DNA of 64,000 bases from contig NC_072893.1 of the NCBI RefSeq assembly GCF_027943255.1, forward strand, positions 88,295,784 through 88,359,783, written 5' to 3'. Below, piece after piece: positions 1-10,446 of the stretch. The translations under genes and the position numbers were made by a program. The number at the start of each line of letters is the position of its first letter. Within the stretch, counting starts at the first letter, position 1. The DNA comes from Anastrepha obliqua. Taxonomy: Eukaryota > Arthropoda > Insecta > Diptera > Tephritidae. The notes under the pieces are model-generated. The model was not told where the DNA came from, searched no databases, and saw nothing but the letters and a program-made list of their open reading frames with translations.

Positions 1-189
1 AAAATCGGGTTAATTGCATCGCAATCAGATTTGAGCAATCCAAAATTCTCGGAACTCTACTGGGAACATATAGTGAACTAAATTACACTTATTTACTGCT
101 ATGTCTTTCAAGCTGTGCTATAGAAGAAGACGCGTTGTGGGTCAGGAACTTGCCAGTTGTAGCACAACAGATCGCTATCTACCCTAACA

Positions 190-720
190 GTCAATAGCCA
201 TACAATCTCTACACTGCAATCATACTTTTTCCACAGTAGAACTTTAATGTAGGGCTATTCTACGTGAGATGGCTTTGCGGCGTATCATGAACGTTATCTG
301 GATCCCTGGACACAGGCATCTTAAATCGGAGAAGTGTGCCGAGTATCTGGGCATCCCTTTATCCTCAAGCAAACTCTGGATCAGGTCGGTGTACATCGCG
401 TAGGTCAACAGTAGGTGGACCACGGAACCCTTTTATGAGGTGACTAGACTGGTCTAGCCTGGCCTAGAAAGAGAGAACACAGAACTAGGGACCTTATAAA
501 TCTAGATCCGCCTTCCATTAGTGCAGTGGTGGGTATTACCACCGGGCCCTGCCTAATGGGTACACACGAAAGCATATGTAGTTTCCCTGTGATTTCTTCT
601 GTCGCCAATGCAGAAACGAAGAGCGAGTGGAGAGTATTGAACATTTGCTGTGCTAGTGTCTTCGCTCATATTAAATCGTTGCCGTCTGGACTGGTTGGAC
701 GAGTGTGTGAGTAAGTGTGA
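190..720 (+). pseudogene. LINE ORF2 C-terminal relic (RNase H end plus Cys/His knuckle)
   Basis: The + strand reads, with frameshifts, as the end of a non-LTR retrotransposon polyprotein. The RNase H signature WIPGHRH lies near 300-320. A Cys/His cluster (C-x3-C-x2-C, then EHLLC) lies at 588-655, preceded by a TGPCLMGTH stretch typical of the post-RNase H tail of I/R1/Jockey-group LINEs. Several frames are needed, so the copy is dead. The clade is inferred from motif memory only. A separate RNase H fragment from a similar element lies on the - strand at 63250-63654. Confidence 0.65.
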
Positions 721-1574
721 AATGAGCGAGCAAATTTCTGCTGCCGAGTTCCCGGTGACATGACAGCCGAAGTTACTCTCACCATTTTGCTTCGTGTGAC
801 CAAACCTGGTAGTCTATCATCCTTGATTTACGAAGTGATATGAGCGGGGACTGCGTTGATTCTTTTCGTGTATCACCAACACAATCTCATTTTGTTTTTG
901 TAAACAAAAAGCTATCATTACCCCGGTTACGTTAACCAATCAGCTGCTTCCTTCAAAATCGCTGAGAGCCGGTTAAAGGTCTGATGTTGACTCCATCTCT
1001 ATATTCTGAACGTTGTGTATGGTATTTTCATATGGATTTTCATGCGCATTATGAAACCAATGGTGGCTTTGTTGAATTTGTACCGAGTATAGAAGTCGAC
1101 ATCGTTTAGCTCAAATAGTTTGAAGCTGTTTATGATACATTTTTGACATTGCATCGTTAATAATTTCGCAATCACGTCCAATATTTTTAAAATAACTTTG
1201 TTTTTGCAATAAAGTATTCAGACAAAAATCACACAACTTATGCTTCCCGAAAATACACAAAACTAAAAATTGTATTTAATTTTAATAGTTTGCCGACTGA
1301 TTTAGTACCAGCTTTACCGATTTTACGTTTCGAGTTGACTTTTTGAGTAAAAGTTGAGGGTTGTGTTCAATTTATTTACAGTAGACTTTGACTTCACTAC
1401 CACAAAGCGGTTTTATTTTTGTAAAAGTCAGAAGCATTTAAATACCGTTTCACAAATATTTTTTACTTATATATATTGATTTTAGTAAAATTTGTGATAC
1501 AGTAGCTAGAAATCATTTTGGGCTCGACAAATTCTGTTGTATTTCTCATAAATTTACTTATATTTTCGCAGCAT
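721..1574. other. AT-rich non-coding stretch with one degenerate repeat
   Basis: I see no gene here. Bases about 860-1015 share a degenerate pattern with 45793-45945 (an ATCAGCTG-like core followed by CTGAGAGCCG and a GACT/GTTGAC stretch), so they probably belong to one old dispersed repeat family. Confidence 0.35.
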
Positions 1575-1900
1575 TTCGGTCGCCCTAGTTCAATGGGTTG
1601 GTGCGTGACTACCATTCGGAATTCGAAGAGAACGTAGGTTCGAATCTCGGTGAAACACCAAAATAAAGAAAAAGTTTTTTCTAATAGCGGTCGCCCCTCG
1701 GCTGGCAATGGCAAACCTCCGAGTGTATTTCTGCGATGAAAATGCTTCTAATAAAAAATATCTGCCGTTCTTAGTCGGCTTTAAACTGTAGGCCTCTCCA
1801 TTTGTGAAACAACATCAAGAGGCACCTCACATATAGGAGGAGAGGTTCGGCCAAACACCCATTAGTGCAGTGGTCAGTATGTATATATATATATATATTT

Positions 1901-1943
<43 letters not shown>
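1575..1943 (+). repeat. tRNA-derived SINE, near full length
   Basis: The copy begins with a tRNA-like head: a box A-like TAGTTCAATGGGTTGG, then a box B GGTTCGAATCTCG. A conserved body follows (GGCAATGGCAAACCTCCGAG, then an AGGAGGAGAG end), and it finishes in a long TA microsatellite (about 1880-1943). Ten other copies occur in the window, which fixes the element's extent by comparison. Orientation follows the Pol III boxes. Confidence 0.85.
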
Positions 1944-1944
<1 letters not shown>

Positions 1945-3929
1945 GCAGCACTCGCAGGTACGTATTTGCTTCGTCCTGCTGTGTTATAAATATTTGTTTG
2001 CTTCTATTTCAACATATAAATTTCAGAAATTCATACTTAGCACGAGACAAATCTCATACCAATGTTTGACAAATTGAATTTCTCCTTCTGACAATGGTTA
2101 CTTCTTTTGACAAAGCTAGACATGATATGGCCAAAACATTTCAGCTGTCACTTGTCTAGCTCCAAATGATTGTTGTGTGTAGATAAGCAAATTAAGTCTA
2201 AAGAGCGCTTATCAGATTAAGATTTGTCTTCCGCTTTGCGTATGAAATCAGATTTCATATACGTATACCCTGTAGGGAGTTCAAAGTTTAACATAATTCT
2301 ACAAAAGAGAATGAAATATAAATACGTTGGGCGTGATGTTATTTTTCTGGTAGGTCTTGTCGAGTATTAAGAATCGAAATATCGAATTCGCCAAGCACCC
2401 CTAAAACTTTTTCATAAAAAATATAATTGATGAAAAAATATGATGAAATTTATGATTGAAAATTTATATTCTGTTTTTATTCAATTAAAAAATATTTGTA
2501 AGGTGTACGCAGACTTTATGGGCTATGTGTACAACCATTAGGTACACACATACACACCTACTTATGTGCGTAAAAATCAAGCAAAATGGTGAAAACATCA
2601 ATATCATGTGCCTGATAGAGGTCAGACCAAAGCACCTGACTGCTTCATTGAATTACCATTTTGAAGTGGATGGCTTCATACGAGTATATACTCGTGTGAT
2701 GTATGTAAATAGATTAGATTAAAATTATTTGATTCTTACAATGAAAAGGTTCAAAGTTCTAAATTGATTGAATTAATCTTTAAATAAAATGATGGTTTAA
2801 TGTTTTTAACGATAACGAAAATTTTTGCATTTCACGTCATTTGTACATTTCCCAAGCAGTTCCATAGGCAGTAATTATATTGAGGACCTGTATTTTGGCT
2901 AAAGTGTTATAAAATACGACTTCTAAATAATAAAAAAATTGTACATTTTGTTAAGGAATTGGGTTTTGTTGTTTGGGGAATATTGCTAAGGTAAACCCAA
3001 CGCAGTGGGAACGAAAAATGTGTTGTTGCTCATGTTCACTCATAAAACGGAATAAGGGCAGTTTGCCCATAAATTTGGGGTTAGTGTAGCAGAATTGCTG
3101 AGATTTTAACAAAATTTTATAGAAGATTCGCGAAATTGTTTACAGCCACCCACATTACCACACACATGACCGCTAAATATTTTTATTTCGTAATAAATGT
3201 ATTCAAATTTACTTAACATGCAATATCCATGTATGATGATATATTTTGCCCTTGCAGCTACCGTTAGAAAATATGTTTCATGACGTCAGTGTAAACGTGG
3301 CATTATGATTTCAGTCCAAGTGCAAGCAGGTTAACTTGACTGCTTATTAAATGTCTATTCGTCTTGAATCCCATACATACAGCCTTCATAGATTATGTTA
3401 ACAAAGCTCTGTTAAAACCGAAATTTCAGTTGGAGACCACGAATTTCACTGTTAATAAATCTGCCTTACCGAATTTCTTGCCAGTACTGTAATTTCGTAG
3501 TTTGGCAACCCAATTTTCATTTTACCGCGCTATTTCCATGCCCGAATACAGAGAACTTATTTGATGATGCAATTTTGAAAATGAAATGTTAAGACAGCAA
3601 TTTGCTCACATGAGAAAACGGGACAAAACAGAAATTTGACAGATGCTATGACACATTTAGTAGAAGGTGGGTTGTGAAGTTATGCTTAGGTGGTAACGTA
3701 ACGCAGATATATAGTACAATACCAAATGTTTGATGATTTTGATGAACATGTGACTTAAAAAAATTATTCGAAATATAAATTTCAATCCGCTATAAAAATT
3801 TCTGTATTTAACTTCTGCTGGGTATTTTGTTTTCACGCTCGTCATTCGTTAAAATTTTCAAAATATTGCTTAAGCAATTAACATTTTTATTTAGGCTAAG
3901 TAATACGAGTATTCTTGTATACTACATAC
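1944..3929. other. AT-rich non-coding stretch
   Basis: Only short random ORFs are present. I recognise no protein, RNA or terminal repeat. Confidence 0.4.
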
Positions 3930-4290
3930 ATACATACACTTGTGCTCACATAATTAAGCCAGTTTATTTTTTTACAATTTTTGCTGTATTTTTCATGGAC
4001 ATTTTTGCAAAGTGTGAGCTTGTCAAATAGTAGTAACTAAGTTAAATCAAGTGTCGAGTTGATTTTTAACAATACTTTTTGGATTCGATTTTGAGCATTT
4101 TCTTCCATATAAAAAACTTCTATGCAGGTACTGCATGCCCAGAAGTTTCCAAAGCTTCTGATTAAAAAGTTAAAATTTTTTTATAAAAAGTTAGCGTGAA
4201 AAATGTTGTGAATATTGTGAAGAGATGAAACACTTGCAGCAGAATAAATTGAGTAATGATTTCCTAACAAAACCTTTTGCACACAAATAA
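3930..4290 (+). repeat. Partial non-autonomous Tc1-like repeat
   Basis: The left end reads CACTTGTGCTCACATAATTA, which matches the reverse complement of the right end of the element at 51382-51884. The inner part shares the 'GTTGATTTTTAACAAT' and 'TTGAGCATTTTCTTCCAT' stretches with copies near 8740-8945, 33480-33990 and 51382-51884. The interior is A/T-rich and has no ORF. The right end is not clear. Superfamily is inferred from the terminal sequence style only. Confidence 0.4.
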
Positions 4291-5820
4291 CTTTTTTACT
4301 AAATAAAAAAATAATGTTTGGTGTAGGAAATTTTTACCTTACTCCGTTGCTTGTCCAAAACGTACGACGCTATTTGCAAAAATTATGAATCTTCCGATTT
4401 TTTCCTTGTAAGTAAAGCTTCCCTTATCAATATGTATATGCATAAAATACATAAAACTACAAGCATATAAAATCGGTAAATTTTGGTGTTTGGTAATTTG
4501 CAGCCATCCACTGAGTCATGCTGCAATAAAATTGCGATTAAAATACGGTATTTATTGTAGAGGTGCGTCAGTTGGTTAAGCGATAATTTCATAATTTTTT
4601 CTTGCAACTTTGCAATATTTTTATTTTATCACTACTTTTCTGCGCTTCGAATAACGATCGAGTTACAAAATTGTCCGGTCGCTAAAAGTTGGTAAATTTG
4701 TATGCCGGGTGGGCGGCCAGCGACGGTTTTTATACACGTGCACACTACGTCGCTGGGTATAATGAATTAATGCACATAACTTTTCTTTGTAATGGCCTAA
4801 CTGAAATGAGACGGGTGTGGACGCATCCATATGTACATATGTCTGTATGTATGTGTAGTATGTATAGTACATCAAAAAACTCAGAATAAAGAACTGGATC
4901 GATTTAGCCCTGCCTGTGCAAGCGATAACATTAATAAGAATTGAGATATCTCGTCGAGACTCGGTGCACATCATACACCCTATCTTAAAATAAAAGTATT
5001 CTTTCAAATGCCGTTGTTCCAAAATCTTTTTTCTGCTAATCAAATAATAGTCGACTTTATGACATCTGCGTAGTTCTTAGTAGGTTTTTGAATATTGATA
5101 AATTTAAAAAAATTGTAAATGCCTCACCCAAGGCAAATCTATCAAAGGGTGTATCGGTAAATCAGCTGATTTGTTTTTTTTTCTTTCGCCGTGGCCAGGT
5201 GGCTGTCAGCCCAGAATGAAACAAGGCGAATTCATTCTTTCTTTTCTACGTTGCCAATACTTTGCCCTTGGCCTCATTTTACCGAAAAAAATATTGAGCA
5301 AAATTCAACGACATACGAAAAATTATTTTTTAAGATTGTTTTTTATTTAGAAAAAAAAAGAAATCACGATATTGCACAACTTCAAATATAGGCCAAAATT
5401 GCGATTCTTGCACTTTTGGTTAAAATATATTGGAAGTCTGAGCCACCAAAACTTAATATTTTTCCTTAATTTTGTCGGCTCGTGTTAATGAAGTCATGCA
5501 AATTATTTAATTGCCCAACTTGATCCAACAGCAATGTTCAGGAGTTCAAAGAAATATGATTGCTTAAAAATTGGAAAGTGGACTCTGGAACCACTTCATT
5601 AAACAGATCGTTTTTCACCACTAAAACTCACTGGTGGATAAAAATAATTAATTAATATTAAATTGATGTGCTCTTTAAAATCTGTAATTAAATTTAAAGT
5701 AAAGTGGAATTAGTGAAGACGATGTAAACAACAAACGGCTGGTTTCTCTTACCGGCACTGCCAGCTTTGAAACTATTTGAAGAAAATGGTGAGTTTCTAC
5801 ACCAGCCTTGCTCTAGTTTC
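4291..5820. other. Non-coding stretch
   Basis: The reading frames on both strands are short and of low complexity. No supported feature is visible. Confidence 0.35.
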
Positions 5821-6153
5821 GGAACTAACTAATACCTTTTTGAGAGGCAGTTAAGAAATAAAGATTTAAAGGACTCTTTAAAGTTAGGAATAGTTTATCA
5901 GTTCGGTTAGTAAAGTTCACTTTATTGGTTAAATCAGAAAACGAGCGTAATGCCAATAAAGTAGTTAGTGCTAAAATTTTGTAAAATCTTAAATGTATGC
6001 ATCTGGATGGATTAGTCACCTTCTTAAAAAGATCTAAGTGCTTTAAGCAACTTAGTTAGGGGAAGGAAAACAAATGCAGGCATCACAATGGGCCTTAGGC
6101 CCACCGAGTGTCTTGTCTTAAACAAGCTACCTGACTAACCTAACCTAACCTAA
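5821..6153 (+). repeat. LINE 3' end with a CCTAA-repeat tail
   Basis: A 3'-UTR-like segment leads into CAATGGGCCTTAGGCCCACC and CCGAGTGTCTTG and ends in about four CCTAA units (6133-6153). This arrangement is the 3' end of a non-LTR element whose tail is a short tandem repeat. The reverse complement of a similar tail (ATAACCTAACCTT) closes the - strand LINE relic at 63093. It is not a telomere: higher Diptera lack TTAGG arrays and this tract is only 20 bp. Confidence 0.5.
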
Positions 6154-7432
6154 ATGTATACATAAAAATAAGTTAAAATACCCGAATGACTAGAACCGTG
6201 CGCCGGGTAGAATTAGACACCTCTTTACTCACCGTTATTGAATGTTTTTTGCTCGTCAATCATTTCGAAAATTTTTACACTTTGCAAGCTTTGCAAGCGA
6301 TTAGCAAAATAAGATTCCAATTAAAAACTATTCGCATACAGTTTCATGCCTATTTACTGGGAAAAGTTTGAGCTGAATTGCGTTAGTAATATTTGGCATA
6401 AATGACTTCATACACGCAGCACAGCGCAAAGTTTCTTGAACTCTGGTAAGCGGAAACGGCACGTTTTTGAATGTTCATAAAATGCCAACCATCAATATTT
6501 ATATTGTAATAATAATAAAAAAAAGGTTGCCACCGCAGAGTTGGCATTACCGTCAGCTTGCTTGTCTTACCGCTGTTTCTTTAATAATTTCCTTCACTTT
6601 AACGCTGGTGACACTTTGTCTATGTATTTATTTCCCTCTGTCTGACAGTCGTAAATATTCCAGTGGTTGTGGGTGCGTGTAGTAATTTTTTTTGATTGTT
6701 GTGACGGTGACAATGTTAGAAATATTGGCGTACTATTTATGTATATGCGCACACACAAAGGTATATGCATACATACAAATATAGTGCATATGCATGTATA
6801 GTATAACCACGGCTACTGTGCGTTGTACGTTTGTTTGACACGCGGTTAACCGCAACAACAGCAACACGCTCATGGGCATTGGTGGGAGTTGCTTCGCTTG
6901 CATACATTGTAGGTAAAAATACCCATAGTTATATATAGTATGTATGTATGTTGCAAGCGTTTTGAGTGCGTAATGCGTCGGATGTATTGCTGGCGGAATT
7001 TAGGCCATTTAATGCGCTGTTGAGTAAAAGTGGTTGGAGAAACTCGTAAAAGACAAAAAGTATTAATTGACAGGCATGATGAGTGTTGATGATGTGTAGG
7101 TTCAATAAATAAGTTTTGAAGAAGTAACCATCGATACGTGTTCCTATTGACATTACAAGCCACTAAAGGTCGATAAATACGGTAAGTTTGTCTATTCGTC
7201 AAATCAAAACAGAACTACAGAAAATATCAGAGAAAAACAAAGATAAACTGTCTAAAGGAGGTCTGTTGGTAAAAACCTAAACCAAATAGAGAAAACCGAC
7301 TCATTTCGCATTTAAATATTTCCGTAGCAAAATGTGCATTTGTAATGCGCAACACTAACAGGAAAAAATTATAAAAATCGCAACGGTATTTTCCAACAAC
7401 TTCAAACTAGCATTTTATTGCACTAAAATGTA
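6154..7432. other. Non-coding stretch with CATA/TATG-rich tracts
   Basis: No gene is recognised. Short simple-sequence tracts such as ATGTATGTATG and ACATACAT occur near 6740-6960. Confidence 0.4.
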
Positions 7433-7436
7433 TTAA

Positions 7437-8160
7437 GGGGGTCCTCTAGTTTCTCGTCTGTTTTTTTCGGGTTTTTCAATAATTTTTAACGGGCAAACGA
7501 TCAAAATAATAAATCTCATTGTGTTCACATAATCTTTAGTAACATTTAAATGAGCTCTACAAATTTTTTGAAGACAAAATATATAATAGAATAAAAGTTA
7601 TAGTGGCCGACAAGAAGACATAAAGTAAAAGAGGTGCTTGACGGTGACCAAGATTGCGGCTGTTTGGCTTATCTGAAATCGAAAAACCAAACTACATTTT
7701 AATCTTCATATTTAAGACTAGCGATTGAACTAGAATGAATTCTTAATTAGAAAAATTAATTTTTGTATACACTTTTGAAAATTAAATTCTATTTTTTACT
7801 TATTTTTTCTTAATTTTTTCGCTCATAGGAAAAAAACTATCGAAGCAATCATGATAATCCTAGTTCAATCGCTGGCTTATAATATATTAAAGATGAGGTA
7901 TATATTTGAACAAGATCGGTTCAGTAGTTTTTGAAATATCGTGGTCACTATTTTGAAAAATAGTGTTTCGAGAAAAACGCGTTTCAAAGTTCGCGCAGCG
8001 TTGAGCGCGCTAAGTATACCTGCTCCGTTCAAGGCCGTAACTTGTGAGCCACTTCGAATATCGAAAAATCCTTCAGCACATACTTTTAACACATGTTGTA
8101 AATGTGATTTATGAAAAAAAAAAATTCGATATTTTCGACCCAAGAAACTAGAGGATCCCC
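7437..8160. mobile_element. TTAA-flanked MITE, piggyBac-type
   Basis: The left end GGGGGTCCTCTAGTTTCT is an inverted match to the right end AGAAACTAGAGGATCCCC. Both ends abut TTAA (7433-7436 and 8161-8164). A TTAA target duplication with G/C-run termini is the piggyBac hallmark. The 724-bp interior carries no transposase-like ORF, so the copy is non-autonomous. The superfamily rests on the TTAA and the termini only. Confidence 0.7.
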
Positions 8161-8181
8161 TTAAGCTATGAAACTGCTTGG

Positions 8182-8502
8182 CGGATGGCGTAGCTGAATG
8201 GATTGGTGCGTGACTACCATTCGGAATTCAGAGAGAACGTATGTATGAATCTCGGTCAAAGACCAAAATGAAGAAAAAGTTTTTTTCTAATGGCGGTCGC
8301 CTCTCGGCAGGCCATGGCAAACCTCCGAGTGTTTTTCTGCGATGAAAAAGCTTCTAATAAAAAATATCTGCCGTTCGGAGTCGGCTTGAAACTGTAGCTG
8401 CCTTCATTTATGGAACAACATCAAGACGTACGCCACAAATAGGAGGAGGACCTCGGCCAAACTCCCAAAAAGAGTGTAGGCGCCAAATATATATATATAT
8501 GA
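8182..8502 (+). repeat. tRNA-derived SINE, near full length
   Basis: It shares the head, body and TA-rich tail of the 1575-1943 copy. Box A reads TAGCTGAATGGATTGG; box B has diverged (ATGTATGAATCTCG), so this copy would be poorly transcribed by Pol III. Confidence 0.85.
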
Positions 8503-8951
8503 AACTGCATGCGAAAAATGTTTCTAGACATTCTAATTAAAAACCGTAGAATTGTGATGATGAGTTGTTTATTTTTTAAAATTTTTGTATAAGTTTGAAA
8601 CGGGGGCTTATAGTGACAGTCCTTGGCCGGATATAAATCCGAGACGTTCCGGTTACGTAGAACCGACTGTCGTAAGAACTTGTCTCGTTTGTCGCTAGCC
8701 GTAAATCCAATTTTCAAACCTTGTGCAGCATTTTGAAGCATTCAGACAATTTCAGGGTTTCAAATGTTATTCTAGTATAATAAAGTGCAGGAGGTTTGAG
8801 GTGGCTTAAAATTCTCGTTGATTTTTTCATTTTTTCCGTTGGCGGTGTTGAGCATTTTTCCCATATGCACCCAAAAATTTTCTGAATATTTAAAATTTTT
8901 GCGAAAAACTTGAAACTTGAATTTATTTGGCTGTTGTTATAGAATAATATA
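8503..8951. repeat. Two dispersed-repeat fragments
   Basis: Bases about 8605-8690 hold a segment around GGATATAAATCCGAGACG and GTAGAACCGACTGTCG. It recurs inverted at 33362-33430 and again near 61335-61385. Bases 8740-8945 resemble the A/T-rich family seen at 33480-33990 and 51382-51884. Neither fragment codes for a recognisable protein. Confidence 0.45.
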
Positions 8952-10114
8952 CGAGGTGTGTTCAAAAAGTAAGGATAATTTTAATTTTTTCCAAAAAATA
9001 TTTATTTATTTATAAATTTCTATTTTACTTCCTTCAAAGTTGTCCAACTCAGATAAAATGTACTTGTGCCAGCGTTTTCCGAAACCTCGAAACAGTTCTG
9101 ATATGCACTTTTTGGTATGTCCTTGAGCTCTCTCAGCGATTCGGTTTTTATCTTATCTCCTCAATCGTCGCAAAACGCCGTCCTTTCATGGGTTTCTTCA
9201 ATCTTGGGAACAGCAAAAAGTCACAGTCCGGTGAATACGGTTACTGAGGCATGATAACGGTGTTGTTTCTGGCCAAATAATCTCTCATAAGCCAAGATGA
9301 GTGAGCAGGTGCATTATCATGATACAAAAGCCATGGATTTTTTTCCAAAATTTCGGGCGGTTTTTCGTATTGCTTCACACAAACGGCGCACAACTCCTTA
9401 TTTACCGTACGATCTTGTGGTAAGAACTCCTGATGCACTATGTAAATTGGGGTGCTGTTTTTGGTCTTGGCTCTCCTGGACTCTTCCATTGGAACGATTG
9501 GGCTTTGGTTTCGATGTCATAACCATATGGCCATGACACTTTAAAGCAAATCTGGGAACTTCGCTACCATACGCTTCATGCCCAAAATTTCCGAAAATAT
9601 TGCATGGCATGAGCCAACTGATATGCCGATATACCGACAGCCTCAGCAACTTCCCCAATTGTGATTCGACGATTCTCCATAACAATTTTCTTTACTTTCT
9701 CAACATTTTCATCGGTTGTTGATGTGCTGGGTCGTCCAAAGCGAGCGTCGTCATTCACATCTTCTCGACCTTCTGTGAAAAGCTTGTACCACGTGAAACA
9801 TTTTTTTGACTCAGAGTACTCTCACCGTATACCACTGTCAACATTTCAAGTGTTTTTCAGCACTTAATTCCATTTTTACACAAAATTTGATGTAACTTCT
9901 TTGATCTATTTTTTCGATAGCAGAAAATCGCCTAACATGCAAAACACTTATCTTATTTATGCCTCTCAAAAACAAACTAAACATGCTGTATTGCTAAAAT
10001 CGTGAACATATCTTCGAGACGAGTGAAGCAACATAAAAAAAATTAATCGAAAGTTGAATGTATTACGTAGGCCGCGAAATTTGAAAATTCACCTTATTGT
10101 TTGAACACACCTCG
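8952..10114 (-). mobile_element. DD34D mariner element, defective
   Basis: The terminal inverted repeats are CGAGGTGTGTTCAAA at both ends, flanked by TA (8950-8951 and 10115-10116). At 1163 bp it is shorter than the roughly 1.3 kb usual for mariner, which fits the internal losses in its transposase. The transposase lies on the - strand. Confidence 0.9.
9010..9873 (-). pseudogene. Mariner transposase pseudogene
   Basis: The ATG at 9873 starts MELSAEKHLK. The N-terminal DNA-binding part is recognisable (NDDARFGRPSTSTTDENVEKV, then a HTH-like ITIGEVAEAVGIS). The second catalytic Asp is in YHDNAPAHSS, and the third lies in SPDCDFLLFP. Frameshifts occur around 9580-9700, there is a stop after IMPQ (9241), and three residues (normally LAP between SPD and the catalytic D) are missing. 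The D2-D3 spacing is therefore about 31 instead of 34. The copy cannot encode an active transposase. Confidence 0.85.
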
Positions 10115-10191
10115 TACATATATTAAAAAAAAAACTAAGATTAACCCGAAAAAATATAGTCAAAACTTACGGTAAGTACTTAAGGTACGTA

Positions 10192-10446
10192 GGCGACCGC
10201 CGTAGCTGAATGGGTTGGTGCTCCATTTCGTGGCCCCGGATAGGAAACCCTAAATAATAGACAAAGTTGTTTCTAATAGTGGTTGCCCTCCGAATGCATT
10301 TCTGCCATGAAAAAGCTTCTCATAAAAACCATCTGCCGTTTGAAGGTGCCATACCACTTTTGATCCCTCTATTTGTGGAAAAAAATCAAGACGCACGCCA
10401 CAAATAGGAGGAGGAGCTCGGCCAAACACCCAATTAAGGGTGTAAG
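10192..10446 (+). repeat. tRNA-derived SINE, internally rearranged
   Basis: Box A (TAGCTGAATGGGTTGG) is present, but the segment that should hold box B is replaced by unrelated sequence. The body and the GGAGGAGGAGCTCGGCC end are retained, and the TA tail is missing. Confidence 0.75.

Noticed and set aside
1582..1650. tRNA genes at the SINE heads
   Set aside because: Acceptor stems do not pair, box spacing is too long and each head is followed by the SINE body.
6133..6153. Telomeric TTAGG array
   Set aside because: Only about four units, at the end of a LINE 3' region, in a group of flies without TTAGG telomeres.
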